Of a DNA stretch of 9,352 nucleotides, positions 1-7,139 are shown piece by piece. A program made the position numbers and the translations under genes. The notes under the pieces were generated by a model. The model was not told the origin of the DNA. It did no database searches and saw only the letters and a list, made by a program, of their open reading frames with translations. The DNA is from Chitinophagales bacterium (lineage in GTDB: Bacteria > Bacteroidota > Bacteroidia > Chitinophagales > UBA2359): assembly GCA_020629595.1 (NCBI GenBank), contig JAHDDA010000003.1:13845-23196 (forward strand). Reading direction: 5' to 3'. The stretch's first letter is position 1. Each line of letters starts with the position of its first letter.

Positions 1-140
1 TTACAATTTTCATCAATTATAAGTGCTTCATAAATATATTCATTTTCTAAATTGCAGTCTTTTTCTTTACTGCAAGCGCTTAAAATAAAAGCTGTAATAG
101 CTAAAAAAATGAATGTTATATGAAATTTGGATATTCTCAT
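1..140 (-). CDS. Small lipoprotein, N-terminal part only (runs off left edge)
   Basis: The reverse strand opens with ATG at 140 and stays open for 46 codons to the window edge. The peptide begins MRISKFHITF, continues through a hydrophobic stretch (about residues 8-20) and reaches a lipobox LSAC with the acylated Cys at residue 23, followed by a charged SKEKD segment. This is a type II (lipoprotein) signal peptide, so the mature protein should be membrane-anchored by lipid in the envelope. More cysteines follow at residues 29 and 46. It starts 45 bp after the thiL stop codon on the same strand and could be read through from thiL. No family can be named from 46 residues. Confidence 0.75.
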   Translation of the reverse strand, partial: MRISKFHITFIFLAITAFILSACSKEKDCNLENEYIYEALIIDENC

Positions 141-185
141 TTTAGATAATTTTCAATTTAAAGTTTCAATTCAAAAGGTACATTA

Positions 186-1232
186 TCATTCTTTATTTAA
201 CAGTGCATTCCAGCCTTGAGCTATCAAATCATATAATTTATTATCGGGTGTAAGTAGTTTACAACCTTCAGATTTATCGGTAATTTCTCCAATAACGGTG
301 ACATTGGGTAACTGGTCAACTTTCTGAAAATCGTTTGGAGAAATGGTAAATAAAAGCTCATAATCTTCACCACCACTTAGGGCACAAGTAGTTGGCGGAA
401 GGCTAAATTTAAGTGCTTGTTCAACAGCTTCAGAATGAATAGGAATATCTCTTTCTTCAATTACACAGCCCGTATCAGATGCGTGGCAAATATGTAATAA
501 TTCCGAAGAAAGTCCATCCGAAATATCAATCATACTTGTAGGTTTAACACCTATGTCATTTAATACAGCCACTATGTCTCTACGAGCTTCAGGTTTAAGT
601 TGTCTTCCAACTAAATAAGTATATTCATCTAAGGAAGGGATAATATTGGGATTTTCTAGATAAACTTGCTTTTCCCGTTCTAAAATTTGCAAGCCTAAAT
701 AAGCAGCTCCTAAATTGCCCGAAACGCAAATATAATCGCCTTTTTTAGCCGTACTCCTTTCAACAATTTTATTTTTGTGTGCCTGTCCTATAGCGGTAAC
801 ACTTATGGTCATTCCTTTTAAAGAAGAAGTGGTGTCTCCACCAATTAAATCAACACCATAATAATTACAGGCTTGTTTTATGCCAGCATATAACTCTTCA
901 ATTGCTTCTAAAGTAAATTTGCTAGATAGCGCTAAAGAAACTGTAATTTGCCTAGGTGCTGCATTCATTGCATAAATATCTGAAAGATTTACAACTACTG
1001 CTTTATAACCTAAATGTTTTAAAGGAACATACATTAAATCAAAATGAACCCCTTCTACCAATAAATCTGTTGAAATTACAGTAAGTTTATCGCCGTTATC
1101 AATAACAGCAGCATCATCACCAATGCCAATTACTGAAGATGCTTGTTTAAGGCTAATATCTTTAGTGATTTTTTGAATTAAACCAAATTCGCCTAACTCG
1201 TGAAGATGTGTAAATTGCTTTTTTTCTTCCAT
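186..1232 (-). CDS. thiL: Thiamine-monophosphate kinase ThiL
   Basis: ThiL phosphorylates thiamine monophosphate with ATP to thiamine diphosphate, the last step of de novo cofactor synthesis, in the cytoplasm. The 348-residue length fits the family. Visible motifs in order are GIGDDAAV (residues 36-43, Mg/ATP binding), STDLLVEGVHF (54-64), VNLSDIYAMNA (81-91), GGDTT (131-135), SGNLGAAYLGL (171-181), MIDISDGL (234-241) and LSGGEDYELLF (285-295). These are the signature blocks of the AIR-synthase/ThiL fold. The ATG at 1232 is the only plausible start: the next Met is residue 67, inside the conserved N-terminal domain. No other thi genes are adjacent. It is divergent from the histidine kinase gene. 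A Bacteroidota -7 element lies only 4 bp upstream of the start codon, suggesting a very short or absent leader. Confidence 0.96.
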   Translation of the reverse strand: MEEKKQFTHLHELGEFGLIQKITKDISLKQASSVIGIGDDAAVIDNGDKLTVISTDLLVEGVHFDLMYVPLKHLGYKAVVVNLSDIYAMNAAPRQITVSLALSSKFTLEAIEELYAGIKQACNYYGVDLIGGDTTSSLKGMTISVTAIGQAHKNKIVERSTAKKGDYICVSGNLGAAYLGLQILEREKQVYLENPNIIPSLDEYTYLVGRQLKPEARRDIVAVLNDIGVKPTSMIDISDGLSSELLHICHASDTGCVIEERDIPIHSEAVEQALKFSLPPTTCALSGGEDYELLFTISPNDFQKVDQLPNVTVIGEITDKSEGCKLLTPDNKLYDLIAQGWNALLNKE

Positions 1233-1236
1233 ACCA

Positions 1237-1244
1237 CAAAGGTA
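1237..1244 (-). promoter_or_regulatory. Candidate -7 promoter element for thiL (TACCTTTG)
   Basis: On the reverse strand TACCTTTG matches the Bacteroidota -7 consensus TAnnTTTG exactly and ends 4 bp before the thiL ATG. I do not see a good TTTG -33 box at the expected distance upstream. If used, transcription would begin at or next to the start codon. Confidence 0.5.
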
Positions 1245-1394
1245 ATAGGTATTAAATTGTATGTTGTATAAAAAAGTTTAACTTAGGTAAACTGAGTGGT
1301 AAACAGTATATTTTTATGTGTATTTATTCTAAATATTTAATAAAATTTTGACTAAAAGTATCATTTTACAAACTTATGAAGCATAAAAAAAATT

Positions 1395-1409
1395 CTTACA
1401 GTAAGTTTG
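1395..1409 (+). promoter_or_regulatory. Candidate -7 element for the histidine kinase gene, overlapping a small palindrome
   Basis: TAAGTTTG at 1402-1409 matches TAnnTTTG exactly, 57 bp before the kinase ATG. It overlaps the 11-bp odd palindrome CTTACAGTAAG (1395-1405), which could be an operator or chance in AT-rich DNA. A convincing -33 box is not visible. The rest of the 1233-1466 spacer is AT-rich and shows no other gene. Confidence 0.35.
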
Positions 1410-1466
1410 AATTTTAAAAAAACAAAATTATCTTTAAAATGCTGAAGTTATTTTGTATATGTACTT

Positions 1467-3377
1467 ATGAATAAAATCCCATTTGAAATAAATCAATTTT
1501 TTAAAGAACTCAAAGGTCTTGCCAATGAGGATGAAATGGTTTGCTCAATTACCAAGTTATTAGATGAGATTAACAACCAGTTTCAGGTCTTAGAAGAAAT
1601 TTTACGAACCTTTTACTTATCAGGTAACTATCAAAAAGGAATAGATCTATCAGAGAAACTTGTAGCTTTTTATACCGAAAAAAATAATAAAAGTTTTTTA
1701 GCTTTAAGTTGGCATTACAGGGCAATTTATAACCTTTGTGTACTTGATTTTGAAAAAGGGTACTTTGCCATTTCTGAAGCTATACGCTTGTTTTATGAAC
1801 TAAATGATAAAAACAGATTAGCACTATGCCATAATGTTTTAGGCAGTTTGTATTTAATTCCTAAGAGATATGAGGCGTCATACATTGCTTTTATTGATTG
1901 TATAAATTTAGCAAAAGAGGTACAAGATTTTAGTACCTTGGCAAGAGGTTGGATTAACTACAGCCGCCTTTTTCTTAGATTAAATCAAATTGAAGAAGCT
2001 ATTAAATATATAAAGGAAGCAGAAAAATACTTGCCTCAAGTTAAAGAACCTCACATACACATTTCTACCTATACAAATTATGGTACTTTCTTAATTGAAG
2101 CACAACAATATGAAAAAGCGATTGATAAACTTTGTAAGGGGCTTGACTACATAAAAAAGCCAACAGATTTTGTTAACTTTAGAGTAACCTTATTAAGTAA
2201 AATAGCTTATGTCTATTTTAATAATCCAGAAAGTAATAATGAAAAAGGAATAAAATACGCTTATCAAGCTTATAAATATTGTAAAGAGTATAAAGAGTTT
2301 ACAGAACACAAATATCTAGCATACACGCAGTATTTTCACGCTTTAAATATCAAAAAAAAACATAAAGAAGTTATTGAGCTTTATGAAAAGTTTCCAGATA
2401 ACTTAGAAAGATTAGGCTATTACTTTTTAGAAGAACTAATGGAACAAGTAGCCATTGCCCACGAAAGTGAAAATAATATTAAAAAAGCTCTAGAAATATC
2501 CAAATTTGTAATTAAATGCTACAAAAAGCAAGAACAAGAATCTAAAGATTTTAAAATATTAAGTCAAAAGGTAATCAATAAAATTACCAATCATAAATTG
2601 GCTATTGAATACAAAGACAAAATAATTAAAGAACAAAAGCAGTACTTTAAACAATTAGAAGAAGAAATAAGCAAACGTAAACTAGTAGAAACAGAACTTA
2701 TAAAATCTAACGAGGAATTAGCTTCTTTTGCCACCGTAGCTTCTCATGATATGCGTGAACCACTAAGAATGGTGGCAAGTTATTCACAGCTTTTGCAGCG
2801 CAGAGTAAAAGACGATGAAATACTTTTAGAATTAACTGAGTTTATTGTAGATGCTTCGAAAAGGATGCAAATTATTCTTTCAGATTTAATAGAATTTGTG
2901 AGAATAAATGTAAATGTTCCAGAAAAACAAACAATAAATCTTAATAATCTTTTAGAAGTTAAAATTCTTGATTTTAGAAAACAAATAGCAGAATATAATA
3001 TAAAGATTGAAAAATTACACGAGTTACCAACTATATTAGGTGTAGCCAAGTTCTTTCAAATTTTATTTAAAAATCTATTATCAAACGCTATTAAATACAG
3101 AAATAAAACAGAACAAGCCGAGCTTATAATTGATTACAAACTTGAAAATACACATCACAAAATTTATTTTATAGATAACGGTATTGGTATTGATAAAGAA
3201 TTTCACGAATCAATATTTGAACCATTTAGAAGACTACATACTCGTAAAGAATATCCTGGTGTTGGTTTAGGCTTAGCCGCCGTTCAACGTATAGTTGTAG
3301 AACATTTAAAAGGAAAAATAACTCTTGAATCTGAAATAGGAAAAGGTAGCACATTTATAATTGAATTTCCAGAATAA
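1467..3377 (+). CDS. Cytoplasmic TPR-repeat sensor histidine kinase
   Basis: This is a 636-residue two-component histidine kinase without a signal peptide or membrane segment, so probably a soluble sensor. Residues about 25-360 are helical tetratricopeptide-like repeats (for example YQKGIDLSEKLVAFY and YEKAIDKLCKGLDYI), the likely sensing or partner-binding part. A coiled coil (about 380-418) leads to the H-box ASHDMREPLRMV with phospho-acceptor His427. The ATPase domain has the N-box FKNLLSNAIKY (534-544), G1 box DNGIGID (570-576), F-box FEPFRRL (584-590) and G2 box GVGLGL (598-603). The H-box and the REYPGVGLGLA region resemble the phytochrome-type HisKA/HATPase group. No receiver domain is fused and no response regulator is beside it, so its target is unknown. 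The DUF58 gene starts 45 bp downstream on the same strand. The start is supported by the absence of a long upstream extension and an A-rich leader. Confidence 0.92.
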   Translation: MNKIPFEINQFFKELKGLANEDEMVCSITKLLDEINNQFQVLEEILRTFYLSGNYQKGIDLSEKLVAFYTEKNNKSFLALSWHYRAIYNLCVLDFEKGYFAISEAIRLFYELNDKNRLALCHNVLGSLYLIPKRYEASYIAFIDCINLAKEVQDFSTLARGWINYSRLFLRLNQIEEAIKYIKEAEKYLPQVKEPHIHISTYTNYGTFLIEAQQYEKAIDKLCKGLDYIKKPTDFVNFRVTLLSKIAYVYFNNPESNNEKGIKYAYQAYKYCKEYKEFTEHKYLAYTQYFHALNIKKKHKEVIELYEKFPDNLERLGYYFLEELMEQVAIAHESENNIKKALEISKFVIKCYKKQEQESKDFKILSQKVINKITNHKLAIEYKDKIIKEQKQYFKQLEEEISKRKLVETELIKSNEELASFATVASHDMREPLRMVASYSQLLQRRVKDDEILLELTEFIVDASKRMQIILSDLIEFVRINVNVPEKQTINLNNLLEVKILDFRKQIAEYNIKIEKLHELPTILGVAKFFQILFKNLLSNAIKYRNKTEQAELIIDYKLENTHHKIYFIDNGIGIDKEFHESIFEPFRRLHTRKEYPGVGLGLAAVQRIVVEHLKGKITLESEIGKGSTFIIEFPE

Positions 3378-3392
3378 AAGCAGACAACACCT

Positions 3393-3400
3393 TACTTTTG
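3393..3400 (+). promoter_or_regulatory. Candidate -7 promoter element for the DUF58 gene (TACTTTTG)
   Basis: TACTTTTG matches TAnnTTTG and lies in the 45-bp gap after the kinase gene, 22 bp before the DUF58 ATG. No clear -33 TTTG is seen at the usual spacing. It suggests the DUF58 gene can be transcribed independently of the kinase gene. Confidence 0.4.
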
Positions 3401-3422
3401 AAGTTGAAAAATAAATAAACCT

Positions 3423-4397
3423 ATGCTTACAACTTGGCTCATTATTTCAATAATCGCCATAATTGCTATTTTAATGGTAGCTTTTATTCCGTTTGAAAAA
3501 GGAAACGATGAATTAAAAGATGAGAGTACCGTAACCGACTTAATTAAAAAAGTTCGCAAAATTGAAGTAAAAGCCAAACGCTTATCCAATCAAATTTTTT
3601 CTGGTGAATACCATTCAGCTTTTAAAGGGCGTGGAATGTCATTTGCGGAAGTAAGAGAATACCAATTTGGCGATGATGTGCGTAATATTGATTGGAACGT
3701 AACTGCCCGTTTTAACGCACCATTTATAAAAGTTTTTGAAGAAGAAAGGGAACTTACCGTAATGCTATTAATAGATGTAAGCCAATCGGCGTATTTTGGT
3801 ACAAAAGGGCAAATGAAAAATGAATTAATTACCGAATTAAGTGCCATTTTAGCCATTTCGGCAATTAACAATAACGATAAAGTTGGGGCTATTTTATTTA
3901 GCGATGATATAGAAAAATTTATTCCACCCAAAAAAGGGAAAACGCATATTTTACGCATAATAAATGAATTGTACGGCTACGAACCAACAGGAAAAACCAC
4001 TAATATTGAAAAAGCATTACAATATCTAAGCAATGTAATGCGAAGAAAATCTATTGTATTCTTATTATCTGATTTTATGGATGAAACGGGTTTTGAAAAA
4101 TCATTAGATTTGGTAAGTCGCCGCCACGATATGACGGCTGTACATATTTATGACCCTGCTGAAGCCGAAATGCCCAATATTGGTTTAATTCGTCAACTAA
4201 ATCCCGAAACAGGTGAAACACAATGGCTAAATACAAGTAGTACAACCGTAAGGAAAGAACACAATATTGCTTACAAAAAAAATTACGGAAAGGCTCGTGA
4301 AGCGTTCTTAAAAAGTGGTGCAGGTTTTATGAGTATTCGTACCGATAGACCTTATACCAAAGTTTTAATGGATTACTTTAAACGTAGAGGAGGCTAA
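3423..4397 (+). CDS. DUF58 family protein with vWA-like domain and N-terminal membrane anchor
   Basis: Residues 57-110 carry the DUF58 signature: GEYHSAFKGRGMSFAEVREY, then FGDDVRNIDWNVTAR, then FEEERELTV. A von Willebrand A-like domain follows, with a MIDAS-type DVSQS (Asp118, Ser120, Ser122), GKTTN near 191-195 and the later SDF near 216-218. In Bacteroidota such proteins usually sit between a MoxR AAA ATPase and BatA/BatB genes, in clusters thought to assist envelope protein or metal-complex maturation; the biochemistry is not settled. Here neither neighbour is a MoxR or Bat gene. The protein also begins with a strongly hydrophobic segment (residues about 4-24), which as far as I recall is absent in the bat-operon members, whose sequence starts near the LIKKVRKIE segment (here 40-48). 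No alternative ATG exists at that point, so the 324-residue start with the anchor is retained. Confidence 0.9.
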   Translation: MLTTWLIISIIAIIAILMVAFIPFEKGNDELKDESTVTDLIKKVRKIEVKAKRLSNQIFSGEYHSAFKGRGMSFAEVREYQFGDDVRNIDWNVTARFNAPFIKVFEEERELTVMLLIDVSQSAYFGTKGQMKNELITELSAILAISAINNNDKVGAILFSDDIEKFIPPKKGKTHILRIINELYGYEPTGKTTNIEKALQYLSNVMRRKSIVFLLSDFMDETGFEKSLDLVSRRHDMTAVHIYDPAEAEMPNIGLIRQLNPETGETQWLNTSSTTVRKEHNIAYKKNYGKAREAFLKSGAGFMSIRTDRPYTKVLMDYFKRRGG

Positions 4398-4399
4398 AA

Positions 4400-4738
4400 C
4401 TACCAAGGTTCAGCCTCGCTTTCCACATCATCAAAATAATTAGCATACTGTTTTCGGCTTATTACTTTTTCTGTTTCACGTTCAATTACAATATCAGCAA
4501 CAGCAAAATAGGGGGCATCTGCTTCGTGTATGGCTTTGTTAATTTTATCTTCGTTAACATCCATAATGTATAACATATTAAAAAACTCACCAGGGTTTAA
4601 TTCCATTAATTCTGCAACTTTATTAGCCACAAGTAATCGTAGTTGTTCCCAAGAATTATGTTCTTTTTGTGTATCTAATTCAAACTCATTTTTATTAAGT
4701 TGAATAAAAACATCTTTTGGATTAACAGCGTAAGGCAT
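4400..4738 (-). CDS. Small conserved hypothetical protein, function unknown
   Basis: This encodes a 112-residue acidic soluble protein starting MPYAVNPKDV. I chose the ATG at 4738; the frame extends upstream only to a TTG at 4762, giving eight extra residues of low-complexity leader. No signal peptide, membrane segment or catalytic motif is visible. The central part (FFNMLYIMDVNEDKINKAIH) followed by ADIVIERETEKVISRKQY resembles a small family that I recall in Bacteroidota, with a short helical region and a conserved I-x-E-R-x-x-x-K-V-x-x-R segment. No function is known to me. The C-terminus is very acidic (DDVESEAEPW). The gene is convergent with the DUF58 gene, the two stop codons being separated by 2 bp, so transcripts from the two strands must overlap or terminate inside coding sequence. 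Confidence 0.75.
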   Translation of the reverse strand: MPYAVNPKDVFIQLNKNEFELDTQKEHNSWEQLRLLVANKVAELMELNPGEFFNMLYIMDVNEDKINKAIHEADAPYFAVADIVIERETEKVISRKQYANYFDDVESEAEPW

Positions 4739-4821
4739 AGTTTTTAATTTATGAATTAACAATTCTATACAATTAAGACTTCGATTAACGACTAAAGTTA
4801 AAGTATATTAGAGCTTTTATG

Positions 4822-4846
4822 TTAGTGAGTTTGTCGAACCGACCGT
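4822..4846. repeat. Possible short dispersed-repeat motif (TTCGACAAACTCAC type)
   Basis: The spacer contains GTGAGTTTGTCGAACC (4825-4840), whose reverse complement differs by one base from TTCGACAAGCTCAC, a short motif I recall as dispersed between genes in many bacteria. It is noticeably less AT-rich than its surroundings. Only one copy is in this window, so the repeat status rests on memory rather than on the sequence. Confidence 0.25.
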
Positions 4847-4862
4847 ACAATATTTTTCATAA

Positions 4863-4967
4863 TAATAGACTTTAAAACGTTTTTTCTTATAAACTGTAAG
4901 AGATGCGATAAATCGGCATCCCTACAAGCAGTACAACAAAAAACGTTTTAAACTTTAATGTCTATTA
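4863..4967. repeat. MITE/REP-like inverted-repeat element, copy A
   Basis: The outer arms TAATAGAC (4863-4870) and GTCTATTA (4960-4967) are perfect inverted repeats. The inner arms TTTAAAACGTTTTTT (4871-4885) and AAAAAACGTTTTAAA (4938-4952) are a perfect 15-bp inverted pair. The right side has 7 extra bases between inner and outer arms. The middle (4895-4926) is a second, imperfect palindrome that can fold as TGTA..GATGC-GAT-aa-ATC-(G)-GCATC..TACA. It contains no ORF. It starts 9 bp beyond the DUF5723 stop codon and might act as a terminator for that gene. A related copy lies at 9140-9231. No clear target-site duplication is visible. Confidence 0.85.
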
Positions 4968-4976
4968 ACTAACTTG

Positions 4977-6398
4977 CTATTTCCTCCTTTTTTTCTTACC
5001 ATTTGCACATTCAACAGGCGGAGCATCTTTATAGTAACTTTCGTTTTTTAAACTTACACTACTAGCACTTTTTTTCTCTTTTCTAGAACGGAAAATCAAA
5101 TTTAATCCAGTTCTAAAATTAATATTTCTTTGTGATTCAGGAGCAATTACCGAAATAATATTATCGGTCATTGCATAAAATTGTAAAGGACCTAAGTTTA
5201 AAACACTGCTTAAACCAATATTTGCTGCCGAGTTAGGTTTTATGGCATAACTAGCACCAATATCTAAAATTCGCCCTAAATGAAAAGTGGCATTTAATGC
5301 AAAAGCCGCATTAATATTTCGTTGGTAATCTTCGGTATAAAACAAACCACCTAATGTTAATTTTTTATTTAACTCGTAAGTAGCGTGAGCATAAATTCTG
5401 GTAGGTAAGCTACTAGAAAAACTTTCTTCACTTTGAGCCACATTAAATAACGCCAATATTGAGTCTTTCTTTTCATCAAACGAAAGCGTAAAATCCTGAG
5501 AATAGCTCAGTACATCTACACCATCAAATTGGGCATTTCCCTCGGCAGTATATACATTAGGTAAAGTTTTCCAGCGTATAGCACCAATGTCTAAAATACT
5601 TGCACCAACCGTTAATTTATCTGATAATTGTAGTGTTGCTCCTATATCAAAGCCTAAGCCTAAATTTTCCGAAAGAATTAAATTTTCTTGTAATTGTGCA
5701 TCGTTTATTACAATACCTTGCTCGGCATCAAACTCCATAAAACCAGCAGTACGAATGGTATAATCACCACCAAAATCAAGCTGATAAACATCACTATTGG
5801 TGGCTAAGGTTACATCTGTTTTTTTAGAATTAATAGTAGCAATTCCTGAAAGTAATTTTAGTTTTCCTCCTAATGTAAGTTTTCCCATTTTATAATTCAT
5901 ACCAAAACTATATTGGTTAAAACTATTAAGAGCTAAGGTAGGGGCTATTTGAAGACTTGAACCTATATAGTTGGCATTTCCATTCCAAGCCAATTCTACC
6001 AATTCTTTTGGAAAGCCAATTTTAAAATCGTTGCGTAAAGCGTGTCCAAAACTAAAGCCCATATTTTTAATAACAAAAGCAATGTCAAATGAATGAATAT
6101 GAGCATTGCTATTAATGCTATTTCTATTATTAAGTTGTGAAACTGCCTTTTCAATATCTAGCAAGTTACCAGTTTCAGTAGGCGTAATTACATCATTTAT
6201 GGCTAAGGGTGAACTCAAGTTTCCATAAGCACCAGGTAGGGCAATAGCAAATTTCATTCCCTCGGGCATTAACGCAGGGTTTGTGTAATTTACTTGCCAA
6301 GTATTGTATAAAAAGTTTGTTCCTAAATCTTGTTGTGCCAAAATACTTGTACAACTAACAATTAAAAGGCATAAGGTTATATTAATTTTATTTATCAT
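4977..6398 (-). CDS. DUF5723 family outer-membrane-type protein (PorP/FadL-like beta barrel)
   Basis: This 473-residue exported protein has a Sec signal peptide (MINKINITLCLLIVSCTSILA, cleavage probably before QQDLG). The mature N-terminus LYNTWQVNYTNPALMPEGMKFAIALPG matches the pattern of Bacteroidota DUF5723 proteins, in which a Q.n.vNPA.mP motif is followed by repeated amphipathic beta strands. Strand-like segments with alternating hydrophobic residues and Gly/Asn turns run to about residue 440 (for example LGLGFDIGATLQLSDKLTVGASILDIGAIRW), as expected for an outer-membrane barrel. The tail is polar and basic (ANGKKKRRK). The exact function of the family is not established; it resembles PorV/FadL and PorP/SprF-like barrels. 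The lipoprotein gene ends 53 bp upstream on the same strand, suggesting co-transcription. Confidence 0.82.
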   Translation of the reverse strand: MINKINITLCLLIVSCTSILAQQDLGTNFLYNTWQVNYTNPALMPEGMKFAIALPGAYGNLSSPLAINDVITPTETGNLLDIEKAVSQLNNRNSINSNAHIHSFDIAFVIKNMGFSFGHALRNDFKIGFPKELVELAWNGNANYIGSSLQIAPTLALNSFNQYSFGMNYKMGKLTLGGKLKLLSGIATINSKKTDVTLATNSDVYQLDFGGDYTIRTAGFMEFDAEQGIVINDAQLQENLILSENLGLGFDIGATLQLSDKLTVGASILDIGAIRWKTLPNVYTAEGNAQFDGVDVLSYSQDFTLSFDEKKDSILALFNVAQSEESFSSSLPTRIYAHATYELNKKLTLGGLFYTEDYQRNINAAFALNATFHLGRILDIGASYAIKPNSAANIGLSSVLNLGPLQFYAMTDNIISVIAPESQRNINFRTGLNLIFRSRKEKKSASSVSLKNESYYKDAPPVECANGKKKRRK

Positions 6399-6451
6399 TT
6401 ATTGTTTTTAATAGGTTTTACAAATCGGTTAAAAATATAGCAATATGGCTT

Positions 6452-7075
6452 TTACAATTCTATATCAAAAACCACTTTTGCTCCTAGTCTTAGTTTGATA
6501 ACTTGGGGTGTAAAAATTTTATCATTTACATTGTTAGGAACAAAAAAGGAACTAATTGCCATTTCTCGGCAGGCTTTTATTTGCTCTACTCTTGTACTAT
6601 CGAAAGGAATAATATATTCTTGGTAAGTGGTACTAATAACCTCTCCATTTTCATTTGTAGGAGCAGGTTCAATGGTAGTTTGCGTATTACTTAAAAGTGT
6701 ATCTATTTCAAAACCAGTTTCATCTAAAAAATAAAGTTGAACATTTCCCGTAATAGGCACTCCATTTTCAACTACCATTTTGTATTCCATACTTTTAATA
6801 GATTCTCCAATGTCGCTTAAATCAACTGCAAAAGTTTCGTAACGCTGAATATTAAAAAAGCCTTCAACATAAGTTACTAAATCGTTTTCATCAACACTAT
6901 ACGAATTAGGGTCGGCATCTACCAAAATATCAGTAACTGTACTTTCCATATTAATAAGTGGTAAAGCAAACTCAGGCTCATATTCAGGAGTTTCCAAATT
7001 ATCAACATCAATATTCTTAGTACAGGCTGAAAAAATAAAAATTGACAAACAAAAAAGGCTTAATAAAATTCTCAT
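6452..7075 (-). CDS. Lipoprotein of unknown function, paired with the DUF5723 gene
   Basis: This 207-residue protein starts MRILLSLFCLSIFIFSAC: a type II signal peptide with the lipid-attached Cys at residue 18. The mature part is acidic and predicted beta-rich, beginning KNIDVDNLETPEYEPEFALPLINMESTVTDIL. I recall a similar start (E/D-rich linker, then ALPL.n...t..dil) in other Bacteroidota lipoproteins of unknown function. No catalytic motif is seen. The single mature-domain Cys is in KACREM. It directly precedes the DUF5723 barrel gene, so a joint role at the outer membrane is a reasonable inference. The protein is complete, ending VVFDIEL. Confidence 0.8.
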   Translation of the reverse strand: MRILLSLFCLSIFIFSACTKNIDVDNLETPEYEPEFALPLINMESTVTDILVDADPNSYSVDENDLVTYVEGFFNIQRYETFAVDLSDIGESIKSMEYKMVVENGVPITGNVQLYFLDETGFEIDTLLSNTQTTIEPAPTNENGEVISTTYQEYIIPFDSTRVEQIKACREMAISSFFVPNNVNDKIFTPQVIKLRLGAKVVFDIEL

Positions 7076-7139
7076 TTAATTATTTTTTTAAGAAATTTTA
7101 ATCAAATTTCAGATACAGAATACAAAACGGAGAGTAAAA

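Noticed and set aside
2780..3049. Open frame on the minus strand inside the histidine kinase gene
   Set aside because: It is antisense to the conserved kinase region, has no recognisable domain, and the plus-strand frame is clearly the real gene.
3392..3958. Two minus-strand open frames opposite the DUF58 gene
   Set aside because: Both are mirror images of the conserved DUF58 coding sequence and lack any family resemblance.
4871..4952. Riboswitch or structured RNA in the spacer after the DUF5723 gene
   Set aside because: The structure is explained by nested inverted repeats shared with 9140-9231, lies downstream of a gene rather than in a leader, and shows no known riboswitch motif.
6503..6694. 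Plus-strand open frame of 63 codons opposite the lipoprotein gene
   Set aside because: It lies wholly within the lipoprotein gene, which has a proper lipobox and full-length frame; the peptide shows no gene-like features.
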